From Alphaproteobacteria bacterium (lineage in GTDB: Bacteria > Myxococcota_A > UBA796 > GCA-2862545), in contig JACKEP010000023.1 in the NCBI GenBank assembly GCA_020632915.1, positions 23,131 through 87,130 of the forward strand: DNA of 64,000 nucleotides, written 5' to 3'. The number at the start of each line of letters is the position of its first letter. The first letter of the stretch is position 1. This document shows positions 1 to 8,729 of this stretch, one piece after another. Below the pieces are notes generated by a model. That model did no database searches and was not told where the DNA came from. It saw only the letters and a list, made by a program, of their open reading frames with translations. A program made the position numbers and the translations under genes.

Positions 1-2
1 GG

Positions 3-356
3 CGCGCGGCGCCCACGGGTCCGGGGGATGCCGTGGCCCTGCGCCGCAGCGGCGCGCCGTCGCTGGCGCTGGATGCCGCGCTGGCCGCCCAGGCGTCGGG
101 GGCCGACCTCCCCGACGTGGCGCGGGCCGCGCTCGCGTTGGGCGTGGCCCAGGCGTGGCTGGGGCTCGGCCACGCTGCGGCGGCACGGGACGCGGTGGCG
201 CAGGCGCGGGCGCTGTCGGACGACGCCGAGGTCGGCGCCCTGGCCGACCGCATCGCCGCGTTGGCCGATCGCGCCACGCCCCCGGCCGGTGCGGTGGCTG
301 CGTGGGCGCTGTCGAAGGACGCGCGGCGGCGGGCCCGGCGGGTGGTCGGGCCCTGA
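3..356 (+). CDS. C-terminal part of an unidentified alanine-rich helical protein (runs in from left edge)
   Basis: The frame is open from the first bases of the window to a TGA at 354-356, so this is the tail of a longer gene and the GTG at 33 need not be a start. The visible 117 or so residues are Ala/Leu/Arg-rich and alternate helix-like blocks (ALALGVAQAWLGLG, ARDAVAQARAL), which resembles tetratricopeptide-type helical pairs. I see no catalytic motif. It is convergent with the DUF1015 gene, 32 bases apart. The function is unknown. Confidence 0.6.
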   Translation, partial: RAAPTGPGDAVALRRSGAPSLALDAALAAQASGADLPDVARAALALGVAQAWLGLGHAAAARDAVAQARALSDDAEVGALADRIAALADRATPPAGAVAAWALSKDARRRARRVVGP

Positions 357-388
357 CCGGCCGACGGCGCGCCCGCCCCGGTGCGTCG

Positions 389-1597
389 TCAGGCCTCGTC
401 GAGCAGGCGGACGGCCACGCCCTCGCGCAGCTTGGGCTCGAACCACGTCGACTTGGGCGGCATCACCTTGCCGGCGTCGGCCACGTCGAAGAGCTGGTCG
501 AGACCGGTGGGGAACAGGTGGAACGCCACCGCCGCCCCGGCGTCGACGGCCTTGACGAGCGCCTGGGGCCCGCGGATGCCACCGACGAACGTGATGCGCT
601 CGGAGCGCCGCGGATCGTCGATGCCGAGGATCGGGGCGAGCAGGTGGTCCTGCAGCACGCTGGCGTCGAGCGTGGCCACCGGGTCGTCGGTGGTGACCAG
701 GCCCGGCCGCGCCGTCAGCGTGTACCAGCGACCGGCCAGGTACATCGAGAAGTCGCCGCGCCGCGTGGGGACGGGCCGCCCCGCGGTGAGCGTGAACCGC
801 GCCGCGACCTGCGCGAGGAAGTCGTCGACGGTGTGGCCGTCGAGGTCGTGGACCACGCGGTTGTAGGCCATCACCTGCAGGGCGTCGTCGGGGAACAGCC
901 CGGCGAGGAACCAGGCGGACGGCGCGTCGCGGCGGTGGGCGTGGACGCGGCTCGCGGCGGCGGAGCGGTGGTGGCCGTCGGCGATGTAGAGCGCCGGCAG
1001 CTCGGCGAAGGCGTCACGGATGCTGTCGACGTCGTCGAGCGGCACCGGCCAGAGCGCGTGCTCCACGCCGTCCTCGGTGGTGACGCGCCACGCGGGGGCC
1101 GCCTGCGTGAGCCGGGCGACGATCGCGGCCAGACCGGCGTGGGCGCGGTGGGCCAGGAACACGAGGCCGACCTGGGCGTCGAGCACCTCCATGTGGTGGG
1201 TGCGGTCGTCCTCCTTGTCGGGGCGCGTGAACTCGTGCTTCTTGATCGTGCCGTCGTCGTAGGCGCCCACCGAGCACGCGGCGAGCACGCCGACCTGACG
1301 GTGCGCGCCCATCACCTGACCGTAGAGCAGGTAGGTGGGGGCGTCGTCGCGCACGAGCACGCCGTCGGACACGAGCTGGTCGAGGTTGACGCGCGCGCGG
1401 TCGTAGGCCGCCTGGCCGTGGGGGTCGGCGCCGTCGGGCAGATCGACCTCCGAGCGCGTGACGTGCACGAAGTTGCGGGGGTTCGTGGCGAGCGCGCGCG
1501 CCTCGTCGAGCGTGAGCACGTCGTACGGCGGGGCGATCACGTCGCCGGCGAGGTCGTCGCGAGGGCGCAGGGCGCGGAAGGGGCGGACGTCGGCCAT
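389..1597 (-). CDS. DUF1015 family protein
   Basis: This is a 402-residue protein with the hallmarks of DUF1015. The N-terminus has the pattern PFRALRP followed by IAPPYDVL (residues 4-30), and the centre holds the motif ADGHHRSAAA. Length matches the family (about 400 residues). The biochemical role of the family is not established; the HHR motif suggests a nucleotide- or metal-binding site, but that is inference. The start is the ATG at 1597 because a GGAG lies just upstream and the conserved N-terminus begins there; the frame stays open 84 bases further upstream without a better site. The Shine-Dalgarno lies in a hairpin (1599-1623). It is divergent from the FHA gene. Confidence 0.85.
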   Translation of the reverse strand: MADVRPFRALRPRDDLAGDVIAPPYDVLTLDEARALATNPRNFVHVTRSEVDLPDGADPHGQAAYDRARVNLDQLVSDGVLVRDDAPTYLLYGQVMGAHRQVGVLAACSVGAYDDGTIKKHEFTRPDKEDDRTHHMEVLDAQVGLVFLAHRAHAGLAAIVARLTQAAPAWRVTTEDGVEHALWPVPLDDVDSIRDAFAELPALYIADGHHRSAAASRVHAHRRDAPSAWFLAGLFPDDALQVMAYNRVVHDLDGHTVDDFLAQVAARFTLTAGRPVPTRRGDFSMYLAGRWYTLTARPGLVTTDDPVATLDASVLQDHLLAPILGIDDPRRSERITFVGGIRGPQALVKAVDAGAAVAFHLFPTGLDQLFDVADAGKVMPPKSTWFEPKLREGVAVRLLDEA

Positions 1598-1598
1598 G

Positions 1599-1623
1599 GG
1601 GGCTCCGGGGCGGCGGGAGCCCC
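1599..1623 (-). promoter_or_regulatory. Hairpin covering the ribosome-binding site of the DUF1015 gene
   Basis: GGGGCTCC (1599-1606) and GGAGCCCC (1616-1623) form a perfect 8-bp stem with a 9-nt loop. On the minus-strand transcript the stem ends next to the ATG at 1597 and includes the GGAG that would serve as ribosome-binding site, so folding could limit translation initiation. This is seen in sequence; the regulatory role is inference. Confidence 0.4.
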
Positions 1624-1740
1624 TCCTATCCCTGTCGGCGCGCGCATCACGTCCCACCAACCAGATGCGCCCGGGCTGCATCTGCGGTAAGGATTGCCCG
1701 TTCGACCCAGGTGTCCGGAAACGAGCGAGGGGGCGCGCTG

Positions 1741-4596
1741 ATGGCGGCGTTTGATCTGCGCAACAACGAGCAGTCGGGGCAGCAGCTCCGAGGTCTGTCC
1801 GGTGGCTCCGTCCGCTGGGTCTACCTGGACGACGCGAACAGTTTCTACAACTTCCGCCTGCGCGAGCACTACACCGACGACGACCTCGCCGAGCAGCCCG
1901 AGCGGCTGTGGCAGGCCAGCGATCACCCCGACGCCGAGGGCCTGCGCAGCCACATCGCCGACGCGCTCACCGCCGGCGAGCGATTCAGCGACATCCTGCT
2001 GATCCTGTCGGCCGACGACTACGACAACCTCTCCGACGACGATCCCGCCTTCAAGGATCGCATCGTCGAGGTGCTGCGCGCCCGCTACGCCGAGTTCCTC
2101 GCCAAGAGCGCCGTCACCGCCAGCACGCGCCCGCTCGGCGTGTGGATCGTGCGCGACGGCAGCGACGAGGTCGGCGGCATGGACCGGTCCCTGCTCGAGG
2201 GCCAGTTCATCACCGGCGTGCTGCCCAACCTCTACCGCGGTCGCGGCCCCCACAGCCGGCCGATCATCGGGCTGCACGTCAACATCCCCGGCTACTGGGA
2301 GGGCTACCGCGAGGTCGGTCAGCTCCACGACGACCAGACGCTGTTCACGCTGGGCAACAGCTGGCTCGACAACTTCAGCCATCCCAACCTGCGCGAGGCG
2401 GCGCTCTACGGCCTGCAGCGCGACGACGACGGCGCGTTCTTCCACATCATCAACCCCGACCTCGGCGACCGCTACCAGATCACCACCACGGATCAGGGCG
2501 GGGTCTCGGTGATCACGCTCGCCACGCGCGACGGCGTGCCGCTCGCCTACATCGTGCTCGCCGTCATCGAGCAGACCGAGGAGGAGGCGCTCGCCGGCCT
2601 GGGCGGTGAGCCCGTGCCCGCGCCCGAGCCCATCCACCGGCCCAAGCCGCTGGGCGATCACACGCCCCTGGCCCTCGACGCCTCCGAGGCGCCCGCGCTG
2701 GAGCCGGCCGCGCTGCCGCCGAGCGTCACCAGCCGCGGCCCCGGCAGCAAGACCATCATCCCCGAGGCCCAGAACGAGCGCATCTTCACCCTGCAGGAGC
2801 GCGGCGCCCTGCTCCAGAAGGTGCACTTCAGCGCGTTCATGCTCGGCTACGACGTCTACCTCGGCCTGCGCGGCGAGCTGGGCACGGTGGTCGACCAGCC
2901 GGCCGCCACGTTCCAGGTCCGCAAGCGCACCGTGTCGCTGCTCGCCAACGCCGACAACGTGGTGATGGACGGCGAGCCGATCCCGCAGGGCGAGTCGCGC
3001 CTGATCGAGGGCGACGCCGTCATCCAGGTGGGCAACCAGCGCCTGGAGTACCGCGAGCTCCGCCACATCGAGCTCGAGGGCTGGCCCTACGTGGGCGAGA
3101 TCCGTCGTCCGCCGTCGTCCACCTACATGCTGTGGGGACGGGAGTACACGATCGGCCGGTCGCGCGACTGCCGCGTGGTGCTGCCCGACGAGCCCCGCAA
3201 CGACAACATCGTGTGGAAGCCCAAGGTCGGCGACGGCGCCACGATCAAGTCCAAGACGGGCGAGATCCCCAAGTCGCGCTTCTACACCGACTCGATCATG
3301 GTGGCGTCGGAGCACGCCGCGATCGAGCTCCTCGGCGACGTGCCCGAGCTGTCGTGCCACGCGCGCCACTGCTACACGTTCGTCCGTCGCCAGGGCGAGG
3401 TGCTGTCGCTGTTCCCCACCACCGAGGGCGACGCCGCCCACAAGGTGCCGCTGGTGTCGGGCGACGAGGTGCTCGTCGGCAACTGCGTGTTCCACATCTC
3501 GTTCGCTGCCGGCGACGACCTCGGTGCGGTGGCGCCTGCGCCCGCGCCCCGCGTGTCCAGCAACTCGCTGGTCGACGCCGTCTCCGCCCCCGAGCACACG
3601 CAGCCGCCGCCCGAGGCCCACGAGCCCGAGCCCATGCTGCCGCCGCCCGCGCCGGTCGAGCCGGAGCCCGCGCTCGGCAACCTGCCCGAGCTGTCGATGG
3701 ACGAGCCGGTGGCGCCGCCGCGCATCGAGCCGGCCGCCGAGGCCGCCCTCGCCGCCGCGCAGCGCTCGTGGCCCGAGGCGATGGACGACGCCATGGCCGA
3801 CGCGTCCGACTCGCCGCCGCCGGTGCGTCCGCCCCGCGCCCCCGCCCCGCCGCCGCCCTCGGCGCCGTCGGCGTCGATCGACATGCCTGCGCCTCCCGCG
3901 CCGGGTGGCGTGGTGGTCGTCGACGATCAGGACGCCCAGTTCGAGCTCGGTCGTCCCGCGCGCTTGGTGCAGGTGGGCTGGGCGGTCAACGGCTCGGTCA
4001 CCTGCGGCAACCACGCCGGCGCGGATCTCGTGCTGCCCGAGAACCGCATCGAGGCCGACCAGCAGTTCGAGCCCACCGACTACTTCGCGCTCCGCATCCG
4101 GGGCCGTCGCGGCAAGCTCGAGGACGTGTCCAGCACCGAGGTGCGCGTCAACGGCGCGCCGTCCCAGCCGTCGTACGACAGCGTCGACGGGCTCGTGATC
4201 TCGGTCATCCGGCGCGACGACGAGGGCGAGGAGGACTTCACCGTCGACCTCACCGTCACCGAGGATCCGGCGCTGCCCGACCCCCGCGCCCGCCTCGTGA
4301 GCATCGACACCGACGAGCCGCTGGCCGTCGCGCTGATCACGCGCGGCTTCCCGGTGCGCGCGCCGCGCCTGCTCGAGCTCAACGGTCTGCAGGTCACCGG
4401 CACGTTCGACGGCACGCGGTTGCTGCTGTCGGAGTACCTGGCCGGCTACCGCACGGCGTCGGGATTCCGCGCGTTCTTCGTGCAGACCGACGGAGGCCGG
4501 TTCGTCACCGCCCCCGAGGACGGCTCGCCGCTGGAGCTGTCGCCGGGCGATCGGATCGTCATCGACGGTGCCGTGTTCCGCTTCGACGTGACATGA
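1741..4596 (+). CDS. Multi-FHA-domain protein
   Basis: This is a 951-residue protein. A clear forkhead-associated (FHA) domain at about residues 460-590 has the phosphothreonine-binding signature IGRSRDC followed by SEHA near residue 523. Less obvious FHA-like beta-sandwich segments lie at about 359-442, 740-837 and 877-950. A Pro/Ala-rich linker spans roughly 600-725. Residues 1-280 match nothing I recognise. FHA domains bind phosphothreonine peptides, so the protein is probably a scaffold or reader in Ser/Thr kinase signalling. A PP2C-like phosphatase gene follows after 25 bases on the same strand, which supports this. ATG 1741 is preferred over GTG 1711 because a GAGGGG lies upstream at suitable distance. 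Confidence 0.8.
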   Translation: MAAFDLRNNEQSGQQLRGLSGGSVRWVYLDDANSFYNFRLREHYTDDDLAEQPERLWQASDHPDAEGLRSHIADALTAGERFSDILLILSADDYDNLSDDDPAFKDRIVEVLRARYAEFLAKSAVTASTRPLGVWIVRDGSDEVGGMDRSLLEGQFITGVLPNLYRGRGPHSRPIIGLHVNIPGYWEGYREVGQLHDDQTLFTLGNSWLDNFSHPNLREAALYGLQRDDDGAFFHIINPDLGDRYQITTTDQGGVSVITLATRDGVPLAYIVLAVIEQTEEEALAGLGGEPVPAPEPIHRPKPLGDHTPLALDASEAPALEPAALPPSVTSRGPGSKTIIPEAQNERIFTLQERGALLQKVHFSAFMLGYDVYLGLRGELGTVVDQPAATFQVRKRTVSLLANADNVVMDGEPIPQGESRLIEGDAVIQVGNQRLEYRELRHIELEGWPYVGEIRRPPSSTYMLWGREYTIGRSRDCRVVLPDEPRNDNIVWKPKVGDGATIKSKTGEIPKSRFYTDSIMVASEHAAIELLGDVPELSCHARHCYTFVRRQGEVLSLFPTTEGDAAHKVPLVSGDEVLVGNCVFHISFAAGDDLGAVAPAPAPRVSSNSLVDAVSAPEHTQPPPEAHEPEPMLPPPAPVEPEPALGNLPELSMDEPVAPPRIEPAAEAALAAAQRSWPEAMDDAMADASDSPPPVRPPRAPAPPPPSAPSASIDMPAPPAPGGVVVVDDQDAQFELGRPARLVQVGWAVNGSVTCGNHAGADLVLPENRIEADQQFEPTDYFALRIRGRRGKLEDVSSTEVRVNGAPSQPSYDSVDGLVISVIRRDDEGEEDFTVDLTVTEDPALPDPRARLVSIDTDEPLAVALITRGFPVRAPRLLELNGLQVTGTFDGTRLLLSEYLAGYRTASGFRAFFVQTDGGRFVTAPEDGSPLELSPGDRIVIDGAVFRFDVT

Positions 4597-4599
4597 TGC

Positions 4600-4618
4600 G
4601 GGGGCCCTGGGAGCCCCC
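4600..4618 (+). other. Intercistronic hairpin between FHA and phosphatase genes
   Basis: GGGGGC (4600-4605) pairs with GCCCCC (4613-4618) across a 7-nt loop that contains the GGGAG likely used as ribosome-binding site of the phosphatase gene starting at 4622. There is no T-tract, so this is unlikely to be a terminator. It may tune expression between the two genes; that is inference. Confidence 0.35.
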
Positions 4619-4621
4619 CAC

Positions 4622-5512
4622 ATGAAGCCTCGCGTCGGGATCGTCTGCACCACCACGCGCGACGTCCACGTCGGACGACGTGTGCGTCTTGCCGACAACT
4701 ACCTCGTCTGCGAGGAGGGGCGCGCGTCGTGGCTCGAGGGCGAGGAGGAGCGGTCCCAGCGGATGGAGGGCTCGGGCGTGCTGCTCGCGGTGGCCGACGG
4801 GGAGGGCGACGACCTCGCCTCGGCGCGCACGGCGTCGGAGTCGTTCTGCCGGGCGCTGTCCAAGCGCTGGGCGGGTCCGCCGCCGCGCGAGCCAACGATC
4901 GCGCTCATCGACTTCCTCAACGGCGCCCACACGCGCATGTACTGGAAGTCGCGCGACCGCGACACGCAGATGGGCGCGTCGTGCGCTGTGGCCTGGCTGC
5001 TCGCCGACCGGCTGCACTGGGTCGAGGTGGGCACGTGCCGGGTGTTCCTGCTGCGCGACGGCCACCTGCGGCGGCTCGGGGTGTCGTGGCCGCCGGGCGA
5101 GACCCAGCGGTTCCTGTCCGGCTCCCACGGCCTGGGCGACGACACCGCGCTGCACCTGGTGCTCGGTCGCAACGCCGGCGTGGAGCGCATCCAGGCCGGT
5201 GACCAGGTGATCGTGGCCACCGACGGCTACTGGCAGGCGGTCGACGCCGCCTCTACGGCCCACCTGCTCGGCCACGTCGACGACGCCCAGACGGCCGCCG
5301 TCACGATGATGGAGCGGGCCCTGTCCCGTGGCGCCAACGACAGCGTCACCGTGGCGCTCGCCGACCTGCGGGCCGCGGGCGCCAAGGCTGCGTCGTTGCC
5401 GAAGGTCGCGGGCGTCGACGCCCCCGAACCGAAGCGGGCCGCGCCGGTGCGCACCGACGAGCCGCCGGTCCGTCCACGCAAGAAGCTGCGCGAGGCCACC
5501 ACCGAGCCGTGA
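4622..5512 (+). CDS. PP2C-type (PPM) Ser/Thr protein phosphatase-like protein
   Basis: This is a 296-residue protein with PPM motifs in order: VADGEGD (about 57-63, metal-binding Asp-Gly), GASCAVAW (about 118), VGTCRVFLLRDG (about 135-147), VATDGYW (about 198-204) and ANDSVTVAL (about 238-246). Metal-binding Asp residues of the first, SDG-like and DN-like motifs are kept. The usual VGDSR is VGTCR and the final DN is DS, so it may be active but is divergent. It is expected to remove phosphate from Ser/Thr residues in the cytoplasm. The preceding FHA gene is in the same orientation 25 bases away, so the two probably work on the same phosphorylated partners. The C-terminal 50 residues are a basic tail. 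Confidence 0.8.
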   Translation: MKPRVGIVCTTTRDVHVGRRVRLADNYLVCEEGRASWLEGEEERSQRMEGSGVLLAVADGEGDDLASARTASESFCRALSKRWAGPPPREPTIALIDFLNGAHTRMYWKSRDRDTQMGASCAVAWLLADRLHWVEVGTCRVFLLRDGHLRRLGVSWPPGETQRFLSGSHGLGDDTALHLVLGRNAGVERIQAGDQVIVATDGYWQAVDAASTAHLLGHVDDAQTAAVTMMERALSRGANDSVTVALADLRAAGAKAASLPKVAGVDAPEPKRAAPVRTDEPPVRPRKKLREATTEP

Positions 5513-5543
5513 GCGGCGCGGGGAGCCTCCGGTGGGCGCGGGT

Positions 5544-6065
5544 CTAGGTGCCCTGCAGGAACCGGTCGATCGGCAGCACGCAGAAGCCGCGGGCCGCGGC
5601 GTCGCGCCACTGGATGGCGAAGACCTCGAGCGCCGGGCGGTTGAGCGCGCGGTCGATCGTGCGACCGCACCCGTCGCAGGTGCCCTGGACCTTCTTGTCG
5701 AAGTGGGGGCAGACCGCGGCGTCGCCGACGCGCGCAGCGCCGCCGGCCGCGTCCTCGTCGATCGGGCGGCACAGGCGACCGGCGTCGACCTCGAAGACCG
5801 TGACCACCCAGGTGCGCACGGGGTCGCGGCTGGAGCGACGGCGACCGAGGCGCTGGAGGAGCCGGGCGGCGTCGGCCTGCTCGGCCTCGATCCAGGCCCG
5901 CAGCGCGCGTGTGGGGACGACGGTGAGCCAGCCCGTGCCGAGCACGCGCTGGCTGGCGGGGGCGACCCAGGCGACGCTGGTGCTGCCGCGTCCGGGCGAC
6001 GACAGGTCGCCGCACGAAGGCGCGGCGAGGGCCGTGGACGCGGCGAGCAGCAGACCGGCGATCAC
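5544..6065 (-). CDS. Exported cysteine-containing protein, function unknown
   Basis: This is a 173-residue protein with an N-terminal hydrophobic segment (residues 2-15) ending in an Ala-x-Ala-like cleavage site before PSCGD, so it is probably periplasmic. Six cysteines remain after or at cleavage (C18, C99, C119, C130, C133, C162); C130 and C133 form CDGC. These could bind a metal or form disulfides. The GTG start at 6065 overlaps the stop of the upstream lipoprotein gene (GTGA), which indicates translational coupling. I do not recognise a family. Confidence 0.7.
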   Translation of the reverse strand: MIAGLLLAASTALAAPSCGDLSSPGRGSTSVAWVAPASQRVLGTGWLTVVPTRALRAWIEAEQADAARLLQRLGRRRSSRDPVRTWVVTVFEVDAGRLCRPIDEDAAGGAARVGDAAVCPHFDKKVQGTCDGCGRTIDRALNRPALEVFAIQWRDAAARGFCVLPIDRFLQGT

Positions 6066-6538
6066 CGGGTGAGCTTGACCTTCTGGTCGACCGAGTAGGT
6101 GCCGGGCTCGCCGCCGAGCTCGTACATCACGGTGCCGACGACGGTGACCATCTCACCCTCGGGCAGCTTGGCGTGCATGCACTCGCTGGTGAGGGCGAAC
6201 TCGAGCACCATCTTCGACGTCTTGGCGGCCTCGTCGCTGCGCGCGATGCACACGCGGCCGTCGGGGCCCTTGACGCCCACGTCCCACGACTTGACCAGCA
6301 GGCTCTTGCCCTCGACGTTGGCCGTGAGCGTGACCGGGATGGTGAGCGTGCCCTTCGAGTCGGCCATGTGGCCGCCGGCGTAGGTGGCGTCGCCGATCGC
6401 CCACTCGAGGTCGGGCTTGGGGGCCGGCGGCGGCGGGGCCGGCGCGGGCTCTTCCGCCGGCGCCTCGACCGGAGCGGACTTCTTGCAGGCGGTGGCCAGG
6501 GGGGCCAGGACGAGCAGGGCGATCAGCGCATGACGCAT
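6062..6538 (-). CDS. Small lipoprotein, function unknown
   Basis: This is a 158-residue protein. It has a type II signal peptide with lipobox LATAC (Cys at residue 18), followed by a Lys-Lys-Ser and a Pro/Ala/Glu-rich linker (about 22-43). The remaining 115 residues look like a compact beta-rich domain (GTLTIPVTLTANVEG, VVGTVMYEL). It is probably outer-membrane anchored. A GGAG lies just upstream of the ATG at 6538. It forms an operon with the downstream exported protein through a 4-base overlap. Residues K19 and K20 follow the lipid-bearing Cys rather than an Asp, so no inner-membrane retention signal is visible. Confidence 0.75.
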   Translation of the reverse strand: MRHALIALLVLAPLATACKKSAPVEAPAEEPAPAPPPPAPKPDLEWAIGDATYAGGHMADSKGTLTIPVTLTANVEGKSLLVKSWDVGVKGPDGRVCIARSDEAAKTSKMVLEFALTSECMHAKLPEGEMVTVVGTVMYELGGEPGTYSVDQKVKLTR

Positions 6539-6692
6539 GGTGTCTCCTCGGTGGGAACCGTGCGAAGCGTTAGCCGGTCGCGGTATTCTCGACCACTGGC
6601 GCGCGGGATCGCCTTCAGCGACGTCAGCGTGGCGCAAGACCCGCCGGCGCCGATCGCTGGCGGGTGCACCCGGGTTCCGACGGTACCGAGGC

Positions 6693-8057
6693 TCAGGCCG
6701 ACGGCGGGGGCGGCGGGCCGTCGCTGCCGGGCATGGGCGGCGGCTCGACGCCGAGCCTGGCGGCGATCTCGGGCACCTCGGCGGCGGGCTTCCACGCCGG
6801 CCAGCCCGGACGCCACACGTGGTGGCCACCCTCCGGCGCGGCGCGCACGGCGGCGACGACGGCGGCCAGCGACAGCTCCTGCTGCCCCTCGGCGCCGTGG
6901 TACAGGTAGGTGGTGGCGGGCGCGGGAGGCGGGGCGGCGACGGGCGGCGGCAGCTGACCGGCCACCTCGGGCACGTCCTTCCACGACTTCCACGACGGCC
7001 AGCCCGCGGCCCACACGAGGTGGTCGGCGTCGGGGTCGCCCTGGACGCGGGCGGCGATCTGGGCGGCGGAGAGCTGCGCCTGTCCGGTGGGGCCGTTGTA
7101 GTGGTAGACGGCGCTGCCGGGGACCGGGGGCGGGGTGGGGGCGCCACCCATGCCGGTCTGCGGGTTGAACGTGCCGGGGGCGGCGGTGGCCTGGCCGAGC
7201 ATCTGCGACATCATGCCGCCCACGCCCACGCCCATGCCGAGCCCCACGCCCGCGCCCCCCACGCCGGGGTTGCTGGCGGCGGCCTGCAGCGCGTCGGCGG
7301 CCTGCAGGCGCGTGTAGGCGTTGAGGTCGCCCAGGATGCCCATGCGGCTGCGCGTGTCGAGCGCCTGCTCGACCTCGGGCGGCAGGCTGATGTTGCCGAT
7401 CGTGAAGTCGGTGAGCGTGAGCCCGTACTCCGACTGGAACCCGGGGTTCATCTGCGCGGCGATCTTGTCGCCGAGGTCGGTGTAGTGGGCGGCCAGGTCG
7501 AGCACCGGGACCTTGGCCTGCGCGACGGCGGCGGTGAAGGCGGCGACCACCCGCTTCTTGAGCTGGCCGGTGATCTCGTCGGTGGTGAACCGTCCGTCGG
7601 TGCCGACGATCTGCCGGATGAACGTGGCGGGATCGGTGACGCGGAAGCTGAACGTGCCGAACGCGCGCACGCGCACCGGACCGAACTCGGCATCGCGCAT
7701 CATGAACGGGTTCTGCGTGCCCCAGCCGTTCGCCGTGAACTGGCGGGTGGACACGAACAGGACGTCGCCCTTGTAGGGGTTCTCCAGCGCGTAGGCGATG
7801 GTGCGGAAGAACGACGTGATCGGCTGGTTGGCCGTGTCGAGCGTGTAGGTGCCCGGGCCGAAGACCTCGGACAGCTGGCCCTCGGCGACGAACACCGCCG
7901 CCTGACCCTCGCGCACGATCACCTTGGACTGGTCGGTGATCGCCTGGTCGTGGATCGGGAACCGCCAGACCACCGTGTCGTTCGTGTTGTCGAGCCACTG
8001 GAGCACGTCGAGGAACTGCGCCCCGGCCTGACCCTTGATGCGATCCCAGATGCCCAT
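6693..8057 (-). CDS. SPFH (band 7-like) domain protein with two C-terminal GYF_2 domains
   Basis: This is a 454-residue protein. The N-terminal 230 residues match the YdjI/virion-core type of SPFH proteins (WRFPIHDQAI, VIVREGQAAVF, FGPGTYTLDT). A Gly/Met-rich stretch (about 275-310) follows, then two copies of a module with Y-x-Y/H-x-G near its start and W-x-x-x-W at its end (about 317-370 and 384-440), typical of GYF_2/DUF4339. SPFH proteins assemble at membranes; in Bacillus the relative YdjI works with a PspA-type protein, but no such partner is in this window. The start is fixed by AGGAG plus GCAGG upstream of ATG 8057 and by the conserved MGIWDRIKGQ start. Confidence 0.85.
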   Translation of the reverse strand: MGIWDRIKGQAGAQFLDVLQWLDNTNDTVVWRFPIHDQAITDQSKVIVREGQAAVFVAEGQLSEVFGPGTYTLDTANQPITSFFRTIAYALENPYKGDVLFVSTRQFTANGWGTQNPFMMRDAEFGPVRVRAFGTFSFRVTDPATFIRQIVGTDGRFTTDEITGQLKKRVVAAFTAAVAQAKVPVLDLAAHYTDLGDKIAAQMNPGFQSEYGLTLTDFTIGNISLPPEVEQALDTRSRMGILGDLNAYTRLQAADALQAAASNPGVGGAGVGLGMGVGVGGMMSQMLGQATAAPGTFNPQTGMGGAPTPPPVPGSAVYHYNGPTGQAQLSAAQIAARVQGDPDADHLVWAAGWPSWKSWKDVPEVAGQLPPPVAAPPPAPATTYLYHGAEGQQELSLAAVVAAVRAAPEGGHHVWRPGWPAWKPAAEVPEIAARLGVEPPPMPGSDGPPPPPSA

Positions 8058-8156
8058 GACCTGCTCCTCGTGCGCCGATCGCGTATCCTGACGGTCCTGG
8101 ACCGCCACCCCTCGGGGGGTCGACGCGGACGGGGTACGCACCGGCGAGGAGAACTG

Positions 8157-8720
8157 TTGCGCTCAGCGACGGGAACGAGGTCCCTGGACGGCCTGATGAC
8201 CCTGGGGGCGGGCACCGCGCTGGCGGCGGCGTCGCTGGGCACGTGGTGGCTCGCCCACCTCGACGTGGCGCTGCTGGGCGTGGCGGCGCTGCCGGCGGCG
8301 ATCGCGGCGTGGGCGTGGCAGCGTCGGCAGGACCGTCGCCCCCTGGCACTGGCCCCGGTGGCGGTGCTCGACGGGGGCGTGCTGCGGGTGCGCGCGTGCC
8401 TGGGGACCGGACGCATCGCGGGCCGTCCGCAGGGCACGATCGCGTGGTCCCACGGGGGTCGGACGACCCCGCTGCCCACGTGGCCGCTGCCGCCGCGGGT
8501 GACCGGTCCGTTCACGGTGTGTGCGCCGCTGCCGCCCGGGGTGGTGCTCGACGGGGGGGAGCTGCGGGTGGCGGTCACCTGCGACGAGTCCGACCACACC
8601 TGGCAGACCGAGGCGACCTACGCGGTGGCGGCGCTGTCGTCGGGGCGGTTTCCGGCGCCGCTCGTGCGGACGCGTCGCGGCTGGTCGCTGAACGTGCGGG
8701 GCTGGGATCGGGCGGAGTAG
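8157..8720 (+). CDS. Small membrane protein, function unknown
   Basis: This is a 187-residue protein. Two hydrophobic segments near the N-terminus (LGAGTALAAASLGTWWL and VALLGVAALPAAIAAWAW, about 14-50) form a transmembrane hairpin, followed by a soluble beta-rich part. I chose TTG 8157 because GAGGAG precedes it at good spacing; ATG 8196 is a possible alternative. It ends 9 bases before the subtilase gene, so the two are probably co-transcribed. It is divergent from the SPFH gene. I recognise no family. Confidence 0.6.
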   Translation: MRSATGTRSLDGLMTLGAGTALAAASLGTWWLAHLDVALLGVAALPAAIAAWAWQRRQDRRPLALAPVAVLDGGVLRVRACLGTGRIAGRPQGTIAWSHGGRTTPLPTWPLPPRVTGPFTVCAPLPPGVVLDGGELRVAVTCDESDHTWQTEATYAVAALSSGRFPAPLVRTRRGWSLNVRGWDRAE

Positions 8721-8729
8721 GGTGGTGCC

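Noticed and set aside
1537..4698. A more than 1000-codon frame antisense to the FHA gene
   Set aside because: It is a shadow created by high GC at third positions; its translation is repetitive Arg/Val/Gly and the plus-strand gene has clear domains.
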